Assembly (NCBI RefSeq): GCF_021398715.1
Contig: NZ_CP090347.1
Span: forward strand, 744,001 to 808,000
DNA length: 64,000 nt
DNA from: Microbacterium binotii
Lineage (GTDB): Bacteria; Actinomycetota; Actinomycetes; Actinomycetales; Microbacteriaceae
Direction: 5' to 3'
A program made the translations under genes and the position numbers. Positions 52,296 through 59,746 of the stretch are shown here, one piece after another. Within the stretch, counting starts at the first letter, position 1, and every line of letters begins with the position of its first letter. The notes under the pieces were generated by a model that did no database searches, had not been told where the DNA came from, and saw only the letters and a list, made by a program, of their open reading frames with translations.

Positions 52296-53356
52296 CCGAT
52301 CAATCCTCGCTCCCCCCTCGCGGGCGCGTCGCGCGTCAGGCCGATGTCGCGCGCCTGGCGGGGGTCTCGCAGTCCGCTGTCTCCCGGGTGATCAGCGGCG
52401 ACGCGTCGTCGTCCCGGATTCCTGAGGAGACGCGGCGCCGCGTGCAGGATGCGATCGCACAGTTGGGATACGTGCCCAATCCGGTGGCGCGCAACCTCCG
52501 TGGCAAGCGCACCCAGCTGCTCGGCGTGCACACCTTCGAGCCGTTGTTCCCCCACGCGCGCGAGTCGTTCTACTTCGAGTTCCTCCTCGGAATCGAGGAG
52601 CGCGCAGAGGAGAGCGGGCACGACCTCGTCCTCTTCAGCTCCACGGGCGACGGCTCCGGCACGCGTCGCATCTACCGCGCCGAGACCAACCGCCTGACCA
52701 TCGCAGACGGCAGCATCCTGCTCGGCATGAGCCCGGACCGCGCGGAACTCGCCAGGCTCTGGCAGGACGGATATCCCTTCGTCCACATCGGACGTCGCGA
52801 CGTGCCAGGAGCCCCCTTCCCCTGCATCGTGCCCGACTACTGGAGCGCCGCCGCGGAGATCGTCGAGCGCTTGCACGCGAACGGTCACCGCAGCATCGCG
52901 TACGTGAGGGACTCCATCGGTGGCGAGCCCTACGACGACCGGCGTGCCGGGTATCGGGAAGCCGTCGAGCACCTGAAGCTCCGCGACGACTCCCCGGGGT
53001 ACACCGACGAGGTGTCCGGGCTCCCCGACGTCGTCGTCGACGCGCTCGCGACCGGCCGGGCGACCGCCGCCGTCGTCGAGTCCGAGCGGATCGCCGACAC
53101 GCTGCGCGCACGTCTCGCAGAGCGGAACGTGTCCATCCCGGTCGACGTGTCGGTCGCTGTGCTCGAGGACACCGCGGCGACCGGCGCGGGCTGGAGCGAT
53201 CTGCGCATCCCGCGGAAGGAGATCGGCCGCATCGCCGTGGACAGGCTCATCGCCATGGTCGAGGATCCGACCGCCCCCAGGGAGAGCGTCTTGGTGCGGT
53301 GCGAGCTGGTCGCGGGCAGCACGGTCGCCGAGGCGCGGACGGAGCGTGACGTATGA
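52292..53356 (+). CDS. LacI family regulator embedded in the importer operon
   Basis: The 354-residue protein has the LacI DNA-binding head RQADVARLAGVSQSAVSRVI and the hinge LGYVPNPVARNLRGKRT. The sugar-binding core follows with HIGRRDVPG, GHRSIAYVRD and RKEIGRIAVDRLIAM. It overlaps both the ATPase upstream and the FAD enzyme downstream (ATGA each), so it is in the middle of the operon and likely autoregulated. Probable targets are the TTGCTCATACG repeats at 46407-46459. Confidence 0.9.
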   Translation: MTDQSSLPPRGRVARQADVARLAGVSQSAVSRVISGDASSSRIPEETRRRVQDAIAQLGYVPNPVARNLRGKRTQLLGVHTFEPLFPHARESFYFEFLLGIEERAEESGHDLVLFSSTGDGSGTRRIYRAETNRLTIADGSILLGMSPDRAELARLWQDGYPFVHIGRRDVPGAPFPCIVPDYWSAAAEIVERLHANGHRSIAYVRDSIGGEPYDDRRAGYREAVEHLKLRDDSPGYTDEVSGLPDVVVDALATGRATAAVVESERIADTLRARLAERNVSIPVDVSVAVLEDTAATGAGWSDLRIPRKEIGRIAVDRLIAMVEDPTAPRESVLVRCELVAGSTVAEARTERDV

Positions 53357-54987
53357 GCAGGACGGATGCGGATCTTCTCATCATCGGCGGCGGATGCGGC
53401 GGCATCGCCGCGGCGCTGACGGCACTGCGGCTCGGGCTTCGCGTGCTGCTCACCGAGGAGACGGACTGGCTCGGCGGGCAGCTCACGGCTCAAGCCGTGC
53501 CGCCCGACGAGAACGCGTGGATCGAGGGGCCGCACGCCTCGCCCGGGTACACCGATTTCCGGCAGCGGGTGCGTGCGTACTATCGCCGCAACTACCCGCT
53601 GACGCCGAAGGCCGCGGGGGACCCGCTGCTGGACCCGGGATTGGGGATCGTCAGCCGCCTCTGTCACGAGCCACGGGTCGCGGCGGCGGTGATCGAGGAG
53701 ATGGTCGCGCCGTGGCTGGCCTCCGGGCGGCTGCGCGTGCTGTTCGAGCATCGGCCCGTCGCCGTCGAGACGGCGGGCGACCGCGTCCGCTCGGTCACGG
53801 TGCGCGCCGCCGACGGCGCGGAGAAGGAACTGCGGGCGCCGATCGTCGTCGATGCCACGGAGCTGGGCGAGCTCATCGAGCTCGCCGGCGTCGAACACGT
53901 CATCGGAGCGGAAGGGCGTGACGACACGGGTGAGCTGCACGCGCCCGAGACCGCTGACCCGATGGACCAGCAGGCGATCTCATGGTGCTTCGCCCTCGAA
54001 CACCGTCCGGGGGAGGACCACATCGGGGACAAGCCCGCTCGCTACGACCACTGGCGCACGCACGTGGATCCGTTCTGGCCGGGGCCGCAGCTGTCGTGGG
54101 TGGACGTCGAGCCGATCGGGTTGCGCGTCCGCACGCGCCCGATCTTCCAGCTGCATCCGACTCCCGACGTGCCCTTCGACCTGTGGCGCTTCCGTCGGGT
54201 GGTGGCGGCGGAGAACTTCCGCGACGGCACGATCGATTCCGACGTCTCGCTCGTGAACTGGCCGCAGATCGACTACTGGGAGGCCCCGCTGCTGGGCGTC
54301 GGTGCGCAACAGCGTGAGCGGGCGCTGGCCGCCAGCCGCGAGTTGTCCGCGTCGTTCCTGTACTGGATGCAGACCGAGGCGCCGCGCGAGGACGGCGGTC
54401 ACGGCTACCCCGGGCTACGACTGCGTGGTGACGTGACGGGAACCGCCGACGGCTATGCGAAGGCGCCGTACATCCGTGAGGCGCGACGGGCGCTCACCGA
54501 GTTCCGCGTCGTGGAACAGCACGTGGGCGTCGAGGCGCGCGGCGCGGGTGCCGGCAGCGAGCTGTTCGCCGACAGTGTCGGCCTCGGCCACTACCGGATC
54601 GATCTGCACCCGAGCACCGCGGGACGCACCTACGTCGACATCGAGTCGTACCCGTTCCAGATCCCGCTGGGCGCGCTGCTTCCGGTGCGGGTCGACAACC
54701 TCCTGCCCGCGGGCAAGAACATCGGCACCACCCACATCACGAACGGGTGCTACCGGCTGCACCCCGTGGAGTGGGCGATCGGTGAGGCCGTGGGCGCACT
54801 AGCCGCGTTCAGTCTGCGAGAGGCCCGGCCGCCGCGGGCGGTCCGCGCCGACCGGCGACTGCTCGAGGACTACCAGCGTCTGCTCGGCGACACGCTCGGT
54901 ATCGGTCTGCGTTGGCCCGAAGAGGTGCGCACGCATCACTGGAAGCCCCGGCCCGCGTCGCAGGATGCGGTCGTGTCGACCGGTTGA
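53353..54987 (+). CDS. FAD-dependent oxidoreductase (FAD_oxidored type)
   Basis: The 544-residue protein begins with the dinucleotide motif DLLIIGGGCGGIAAALTALR and the conserved follow-on EETDWLGGQLT. It has VVDATELGELIELAGVEH and a C-terminal FAD segment LLPAGKNIGTTHITNGCYRL-HPVEWAIGEA. This family is often found in bacterial clusters for plant-derived glycosides and polysaccharides, but its substrates are poorly known. No signal peptide is present. It is the last of the overlapping importer/LacI genes, 72 nt before the secreted GH5. A role oxidising the imported glycoside or its aglycone is an inference from context. Confidence 0.82.
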   Translation: MSRTDADLLIIGGGCGGIAAALTALRLGLRVLLTEETDWLGGQLTAQAVPPDENAWIEGPHASPGYTDFRQRVRAYYRRNYPLTPKAAGDPLLDPGLGIVSRLCHEPRVAAAVIEEMVAPWLASGRLRVLFEHRPVAVETAGDRVRSVTVRAADGAEKELRAPIVVDATELGELIELAGVEHVIGAEGRDDTGELHAPETADPMDQQAISWCFALEHRPGEDHIGDKPARYDHWRTHVDPFWPGPQLSWVDVEPIGLRVRTRPIFQLHPTPDVPFDLWRFRRVVAAENFRDGTIDSDVSLVNWPQIDYWEAPLLGVGAQQRERALAASRELSASFLYWMQTEAPREDGGHGYPGLRLRGDVTGTADGYAKAPYIREARRALTEFRVVEQHVGVEARGAGAGSELFADSVGLGHYRIDLHPSTAGRTYVDIESYPFQIPLGALLPVRVDNLLPAGKNIGTTHITNGCYRLHPVEWAIGEAVGALAAFSLREARPPRAVRADRRLLEDYQRLLGDTLGIGLRWPEEVRTHHWKPRPASQDAVVSTG

Positions 54988-55059
54988 GAGATCTTCCCGG
55001 CTTCGGCCGGAAGCGTCGTGGGCAACGAGGCCGGCGACGAACAGGAAAGGGAACACACC

Positions 55060-56550
55060 ATGCACCGATCCTCCTCACGCGCACGTCGGCGCTGGCCGGT
55101 GGCGGTCGCCTCCGCGCTCGCCGCCGTCGCGCTGTCCGTGCCTCTCGCGGCACACGCCGCAGCGGGGCCGGACAGCGCAGCGGCGAGTCCTGCGGTCGCC
55201 GCTCTGCCGGCCCTGCAGGTCGACGGCAATCGCATCGTCGACGCGAACGGCCAGGACGTCGCCCTGCGCGGAGTCTCCGTGCTCGCCCCCGAACAGAACG
55301 ACCTGTGCGAGTACTGCAATGCGCGGCCCACATCCGAGCTGATCGACGTGGCCGTGGATTGGAACGCGCGGGTCATCCGCCTTCCGGTCACCGAGATCGG
55401 CGCGACGACGGATCTCGCCGCCTACGACGCCGAGTACATCGCCCCGTACGTCGCTCAAGCGGTCGAGCGCGGCGTCTACATCATCATCGATCTGCATCTC
55501 GTGCGGAACTACGGGGACGCGGCCGGCGCCGTGCCGCGCTCGACGGTCGAACGGTTCTGGGACTACATCGCGCCCGTCTACGGCTCGAACCCGAATGTCG
55601 TGTTCGAGGTGTTCAACGAGCCGATCTCGCCGGCGAGCTGGAACACCTGGAAGGACTACATCCAGCCGGTCGTCGACGGGATCCGCGCTGAGGCGCCGGA
55701 CACCCTCCTGCTGATGGGCTCCCCGCAGTGGAGCACGATGCTCAATGGTGCGTTGACCAATCCCATCGTCGACGACAACACGGCCTACGTGTACCACCTG
55801 TACCCGAATCAGGGGGCGCCGACGACCGCACTCCTGGACCAGAAGTTCGGTACGGCAGCCCAGACGTTGCCGGTCGTGGTCAGCGAGTTCGGCTGGAACC
55901 CGCCGGGGGAGTTCTCGGACTCGATCACCGCGGGAACGACCACGAACTGGGGCGTGCCCTTCCGGACGTACATGGACGCACGACCCTGGATCGGGTGGCA
56001 GGCGTGGATCCTCGACAACTTCTGGAAGCCGCAGATGTTCGATTACGACTGGAACATCCTCGCCGGTGAGCACCAGGGGCAGTTCGTGAAGGACTGGCTC
56101 GCAGGCGCCCCGAACACGTCGCCCTGCGCGGACCACGATGCGATCGGCGCGAGCGTGCAGGTGTCTTCGCAGAACAGTGCGTCCACACCCGGCACGAAGC
56201 TGGTCGACGGCGACTGCTCGGACGCGGGCCGCTGGCTCTCCGCCGTCGGGGATGCGACACCGACGGCAACGTTCACCTTCGCCCAGCCGCTCGATGTGGC
56301 CTCCGTGGGGGTCTACAGCGGCTACGGCACCAGCACGGGCACGGTCCTGGTGGACTTCTCGATCCAGGCTCACACGGCTGCGGGGTGGCAGACGGTCGCG
56401 AGTGTCACCGGCAATACCCAAGGGGCGCGGGAGATCGCCGTCGGCGTCGCCGGCGTCGATCAGCTGAGGCTCGTCGTGACGAACCCCTCCGCGTCCACGA
56501 CCGAGGCGAAGATCGCGCGCGTCCACGAGATCGCCGTGCACATCGGTTGA
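55060..56550 (+). CDS. Secreted glycoside hydrolase family 5 with C-terminal discoidin-like domain
   Basis: The 496-residue protein has a signal peptide (residues 1-34) and a GH5 catalytic domain with LRGVSVLAPEQND, RVIRLPV, the acid/base glutamate in FEVFNEPIS (Glu187) and the nucleophile in VVSEFGWN (Glu276). A C-terminal beta-sandwich of the F5/8 type (about residues 360-496: TKLVDGDCSDAGRWLSA... LRLVVTNPSA) resembles carbohydrate-binding modules. It probably cuts an external beta-glycan, feeding the importer upstream. Subfamily and substrate are not clear. ATG 55060 has AGGAAAGGG about 9 nt upstream; a longer in-frame start at 55018 spoils the signal peptide. Confidence 0.87.
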   Translation: MHRSSSRARRRWPVAVASALAAVALSVPLAAHAAAGPDSAAASPAVAALPALQVDGNRIVDANGQDVALRGVSVLAPEQNDLCEYCNARPTSELIDVAVDWNARVIRLPVTEIGATTDLAAYDAEYIAPYVAQAVERGVYIIIDLHLVRNYGDAAGAVPRSTVERFWDYIAPVYGSNPNVVFEVFNEPISPASWNTWKDYIQPVVDGIRAEAPDTLLLMGSPQWSTMLNGALTNPIVDDNTAYVYHLYPNQGAPTTALLDQKFGTAAQTLPVVVSEFGWNPPGEFSDSITAGTTTNWGVPFRTYMDARPWIGWQAWILDNFWKPQMFDYDWNILAGEHQGQFVKDWLAGAPNTSPCADHDAIGASVQVSSQNSASTPGTKLVDGDCSDAGRWLSAVGDATPTATFTFAQPLDVASVGVYSGYGTSTGTVLVDFSIQAHTAAGWQTVASVTGNTQGAREIAVGVAGVDQLRLVVTNPSASTTEAKIARVHEIAVHIG

Positions 56551-56566
56551 CCCTCGAGAACGAGAG

Positions 56567-56599
56567 GGCCCCCGCACCGGATGCCGGTGCGGGGGCCCT
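56567..56599. terminator. Terminator after the GH5 gene
   Basis: GGGCCCCCGCACCGG (56567-56581) pairs perfectly with CCGGTGCGGGGGCCC (56585-56599) around a 3-nt loop. It lies between convergent gene ends (GH5 stop 56550, MarR stop 56608). Confidence 0.88.
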
Positions 56600-56607
56600 T
56601 CCTGATC

Positions 56608-57084
56608 TCAGGAGACCGTGCCGGGGTTGATGCCGGCCATGAGCGCTTGGAGCAGGCGGCGCAGGTTGTCGATGTCCGAGACATCCCAGCTCTCCAGCGC
56701 GCGTACGAGCACGCCCTCCTGCGGAGCGCGTGCGGCCACGAGCCGCTCGAGCCCGTACTCGGTGGGCGAGAGCAGGCTGGAGCGACCGTCGGCAGGGTCC
56801 GGGGAGCGCGTGATGAGACCGAGGGCCTCGAGTTCGCGCACCGTCCGGCTGAGCTGTCCCTTGTCCAGCAGGAGGTGATCCGCCAGCGTCGCCTGCGTCA
56901 CGGTCTCGTGGCGCGCAATGGTCGTGAACACCTTGTACGCGCCGGGGAGGAGTCCCGGGCTGACGCGATGCGCGTTCTCACTGATGACGCGTCGGAACTG
57001 TCCGATGAGGTCGCTGAACTGGGCCTCGAGTGCACGCACGGCCTCGGTGCGCTCCTCGTCGCTCGACTTCTCGGACATCGTCAT
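56608..57084 (-). CDS. MarR family transcriptional regulator
   Basis: The 158-residue protein has the winged helix of MarR regulators: VTQATLADHLLLDKGQLSRT, then ELEALGLITRSPDPADGRSS and LLSPTEYGLERL. It starts 4 nt after the stop of the MFS exporter gene, so the two are one operon on the minus strand. ATG 57084 and ATG 57078 are both possible starts. It probably represses the operon by binding the three GTTGA/TCAAC palindromes upstream of the exporter and releases it on contact with an aromatic or drug-like ligand. Confidence 0.9.
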   Translation of the reverse strand: MTMSEKSSDEERTEAVRALEAQFSDLIGQFRRVISENAHRVSPGLLPGAYKVFTTIARHETVTQATLADHLLLDKGQLSRTVRELEALGLITRSPDPADGRSSLLSPTEYGLERLVAARAPQEGVLVRALESWDVSDIDNLRRLLQALMAGINPGTVS

Positions 57085-57088
57085 CACT

Positions 57089-58780
57089 CTACTTGCGCTC
57101 GTCGCCCGCATCCGGCGTGCCCGACTGCGTCGTGATGGCGCCGGTGGCGGTCAGCGTGGCCATGGCCTCGGGCACCGAGACCGTGGCGAGATCCGCCTCG
57201 GAGGCGTGCGCCCGCTCGGTCGTGGTCATCCGCGTCAGCGGGGTGTTCGGGAGGAAGACGATCGCCAGCACGCTCAGGACGGCGACGGGTACGGCGATGA
57301 GGAACGCGTGCGAGATGCCGTTCGCGTACACATCCTCGAAGATGACCCGGAGCGGCTCGGGCATGGCCGAGACCTGCGGCAGAGTGCCCGAGCTCAGCTG
57401 CGTGGCCCACTCCGCGCCGGCCTTGCCGAGCCCGGCCAGTGCCGTGCGGACCTCGTCCGCGCGGTCGGTGAGCAGATCCGTCACCCGGGTCGCCAGGGCG
57501 GCGCCCATCACGGAGACGCCGATCGTTCCGCCGAGGCTGCGGAAGAACGTGACGCCCGAACTCGCGGCGCCGATCTCGCTCGGGTGCGACGTGTTCTGCA
57601 CGACGAGCACGAGGTTCTGCATGGTCATGCCGACGCCGGCGCCCAACAGGAACATGTACACGGACACGAGGGCGAAGGGGGTGTCGTAGTGGATCGTCGA
57701 GAGCAGCGCGGAGCCCGCCGTCAGCAGCACACCACCGGCGATGAGGTAGGGCTTCCAGTGGCCGAACCGGGTGATCAGCGCACCGACGCCCATGGATGCG
57801 ACGAGCAGTCCCGCGATCATCGGGATGGTCATGACGCCGGCCTCGGTCGGCGTGGCGCCGCGGGCCGACTGCATGTACTGGCTGAGGTACACGGAGGCGC
57901 CGAACATGGCGATGCCGGTGGCGATCGAGGCGATCACGGCCAGGGTGAAGGTGCGGTTGCGGAAGAGCGTCAGCGGGATGAGGGGTTCGCGCACCCGCAG
58001 CTCGACGACGATGAACAGCGCCGTCGCGAGGATCGCGCCGCCGACCATGAACAGCGTGTTCAGGCTCCACCAGTCGAACGACTTGCCGGCAAGGGTGACC
58101 CAGATGAGCAGAAGGGAGACGGCGGTGGCCAGCAGGACGATGCCCGTGTAGTCGATCGATACCTTGCGCGGCGTGCGCTGGGGCAGGTGCAGGGTGCGCT
58201 GAACGATGAGCAGAGCGGCCACGGCGAAGGGAAGCGCGACGAAGAAGTTCCAACGCCAGCCCCACGCGTCCGTGATGACGCCGCCGAGCAGCGGGCCGCC
58301 GACGGTGGCGACCGCCATCACGGCGCCGAACAGGCCCATGTAGCGCCCGCGCTCACGCGGGCTGATGATGTCCGACATGATGACCTGGCTGAGCGCAGCC
58401 AGGCCGCCGGCGCCGATGCCCTGCACCGCGCGGAATGCGATGAGCATCTCAGGGCTCTGCGAGAACCCGGCGGCTGCGGTGGCGAGCACGAAGATCGCGA
58501 TGGCCAGTTGGTAGAGCACCTTGCGGTTGGTGAGATCCGCGAGCTTGCCCCAGATGGGGGTGGTGATCGCGGTGGTCAGCAGGGTCGCGGTGACGACCCA
58601 TGTGAAGGAGCTCTGGTCCCCGGACAGGTCGTGGATGATCACGGGGAGTGAGGTCGAGACGACGGTCGATGCGAGCATCGACACGAACATGCCCAGCAGC
58701 AGTCCGGACAGGGCTTCGAGGACGTGACGGCGCGAGGTCTTGCTCGACGCGTCCGTCGGACGGGAGATGGTGGTGGTCAC
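57089..58780 (-). CDS. MFS drug exporter, DHA2 (EmrB/QacA) family
   Basis: The 563-residue protein has about 14 membrane helices. The DHA2 motifs are MLASTVVSTSLPVIIHDL (helix 1), WGKLADLTNRK (motif A, loop 2-3), RAVQGIGAGGL (motif B) and GPLLGGVITDAWGWRWNFF (motif C). Such proteins pump drugs or toxic metabolites out using the proton gradient. The C-terminal tail is long and hydrophilic. The start is GTG 58780. It is followed by its MarR regulator and preceded by a consensus-like promoter overlapped by repeated palindromes. Confidence 0.93.
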   Translation of the reverse strand: MTTTISRPTDASSKTSRRHVLEALSGLLLGMFVSMLASTVVSTSLPVIIHDLSGDQSSFTWVVTATLLTTAITTPIWGKLADLTNRKVLYQLAIAIFVLATAAAGFSQSPEMLIAFRAVQGIGAGGLAALSQVIMSDIISPRERGRYMGLFGAVMAVATVGGPLLGGVITDAWGWRWNFFVALPFAVAALLIVQRTLHLPQRTPRKVSIDYTGIVLLATAVSLLLIWVTLAGKSFDWWSLNTLFMVGGAILATALFIVVELRVREPLIPLTLFRNRTFTLAVIASIATGIAMFGASVYLSQYMQSARGATPTEAGVMTIPMIAGLLVASMGVGALITRFGHWKPYLIAGGVLLTAGSALLSTIHYDTPFALVSVYMFLLGAGVGMTMQNLVLVVQNTSHPSEIGAASSGVTFFRSLGGTIGVSVMGAALATRVTDLLTDRADEVRTALAGLGKAGAEWATQLSSGTLPQVSAMPEPLRVIFEDVYANGISHAFLIAVPVAVLSVLAIVFLPNTPLTRMTTTERAHASEADLATVSVPEAMATLTATGAITTQSGTPDAGDERK

Positions 58781-58822
58781 AGCGGCATCCTTCGGTGGGG
58801 TGCGGCGTCATCGGCGCAGTAA

Positions 58823-58884
58823 GTTGATGTATGTCAACGATTGAGTTGAGTCAACTATATGATCAATCGTTGAGGCGCGTCAAC
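58823..58884. promoter_or_regulatory. Three MarR-type operators GTTGA...TCAAC
   Basis: GTTGA-N6-TCAAC occurs at 58823-58838 and 58869-58884, and a compressed GTTGA-N1-TCAAC at 58845-58855. The outer two overlap or flank the exporter promoter. Dyads of this size upstream of an exporter-marR operon are typical MarR targets. Confidence 0.72.
58854..58883 (-). promoter_or_regulatory. Promoter of the MFS-marR operon
   Basis: On the minus strand, TTGACG (58883-58878) and TATAGT (58859-58854) are spaced by 18 nt, close to consensus. Both boxes overlap the palindromes listed above, so MarR binding would block RNA polymerase. Confidence 0.65.
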
Positions 58885-58922
58885 TATTCCCGACTGCCAG
58901 GGTGCGGGAAGCGAGCGACGGG

Positions 58923-59648
58923 TCAGTCGCTGAAGACGAGTGCGCGATATTCGCGACGCGGCGGGGCCTCCGGGGCCGGCGCAGGCGCGCGACCGCGCGT
59001 GGTGCGCAGGTGCAACTCGTCGATGAGGGCGGTCGCAAGGCGCACGAGCTTGCCGATCTCGACCTCGTCGCGTTCGACCCATGCGCACCGCGGCTCGTCG
59101 TCGACGGGGACGAAGCCGTCGTGCTGCTCCCAGGCGACGAGGGTGCGCTCGGCGCCGAGCACGTGCTGCTGCCACCACACCTGACGAAGGTAACCGCGCG
59201 GGATCGACCGCCACGATTTGTTGGTCGTCTTGATCTCCGCCAGCGTCACCCGGCCTTCGGCGTCGACCGCGATGCCGTCGGGGGTCGCGAGGTGCCGCTT
59301 CTCCACGACCGCGTGGAAGAGCGCGGACGAGGGCAGGATGCCGTGGGTCGCCGCGACCCAGGCGGCGATCTCGGGCTCGCGTCGCCGGCCGTGATCGGTG
59401 TAGGCGTTGCCGGAGAACCTCGAGCCGCCCAGCTTCTGGTCGGCGGCCTTCGCGATCGCCCGCTCACTCGTGAGCGATGCCACATCCGTCGCCGTGATGC
59501 CGCGTGAGCGCGCCCGGATCCACGCCACCCGGTCGCGGGAGTCCGCGACGATGCGAGCGGCGAGTTCGGGGGTCACCTCTCGAGAGTACGCCCGGTGGCC
59601 GACGCCTTCGAGAACGACATGCGCCGCCGGCGGCGCCGGGGCGGACAT
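58923..59648 (-). CDS. YqaJ-type PD-(D/E)xK nuclease domain protein
   Basis: The 241-residue protein has the lambda-exonuclease/YqaJ fold pattern: RSRGITATDVASLT (helix start), TDHGRRREPEIAAWV (Glu91 region), ATPDGIAVD (Asp124) and VTLAEIKTT (Glu138-x-Lys140). The last two give the D-x(n)-E-x-K active site. WWQQHVLGAERTLV is a later family block. YqaJ nucleases usually belong to phage recombination modules together with RecT-like annealing proteins, but no such partner or phage gene is near. It may be a domesticated chromosomal nuclease. A Pro/Ala-rich tail precedes the end. Confidence 0.82.
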   Translation of the reverse strand: MSAPAPPAAHVVLEGVGHRAYSREVTPELAARIVADSRDRVAWIRARSRGITATDVASLTSERAIAKAADQKLGGSRFSGNAYTDHGRRREPEIAAWVAATHGILPSSALFHAVVEKRHLATPDGIAVDAEGRVTLAEIKTTNKSWRSIPRGYLRQVWWQQHVLGAERTLVAWEQHDGFVPVDDEPRCAWVERDEVEIGKLVRLATALIDELHLRTTRGRAPAPAPEAPPRREYRALVFSD

Positions 59649-59746
59649 TTGGAACGGCTGGGAAACCGGTAAGAAATCTCTGAACCCTAGGGTCGGGCCG
59701 TTGCACCTTCCTCGCGCACTCGCGCCCGTGTCGACCCAGGGGGACC

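Noticed and set aside
42320..56550. Glycan locus 2 as an integrated mobile element
   Set aside because: I see no integrase, transposase, flanking direct repeats or tRNA target; composition matches the neighbours except for one gene segment.
58923..59648. A prophage remnant around the YqaJ gene
   Set aside because: No other phage-like gene or attachment site is in the flanking sequence.
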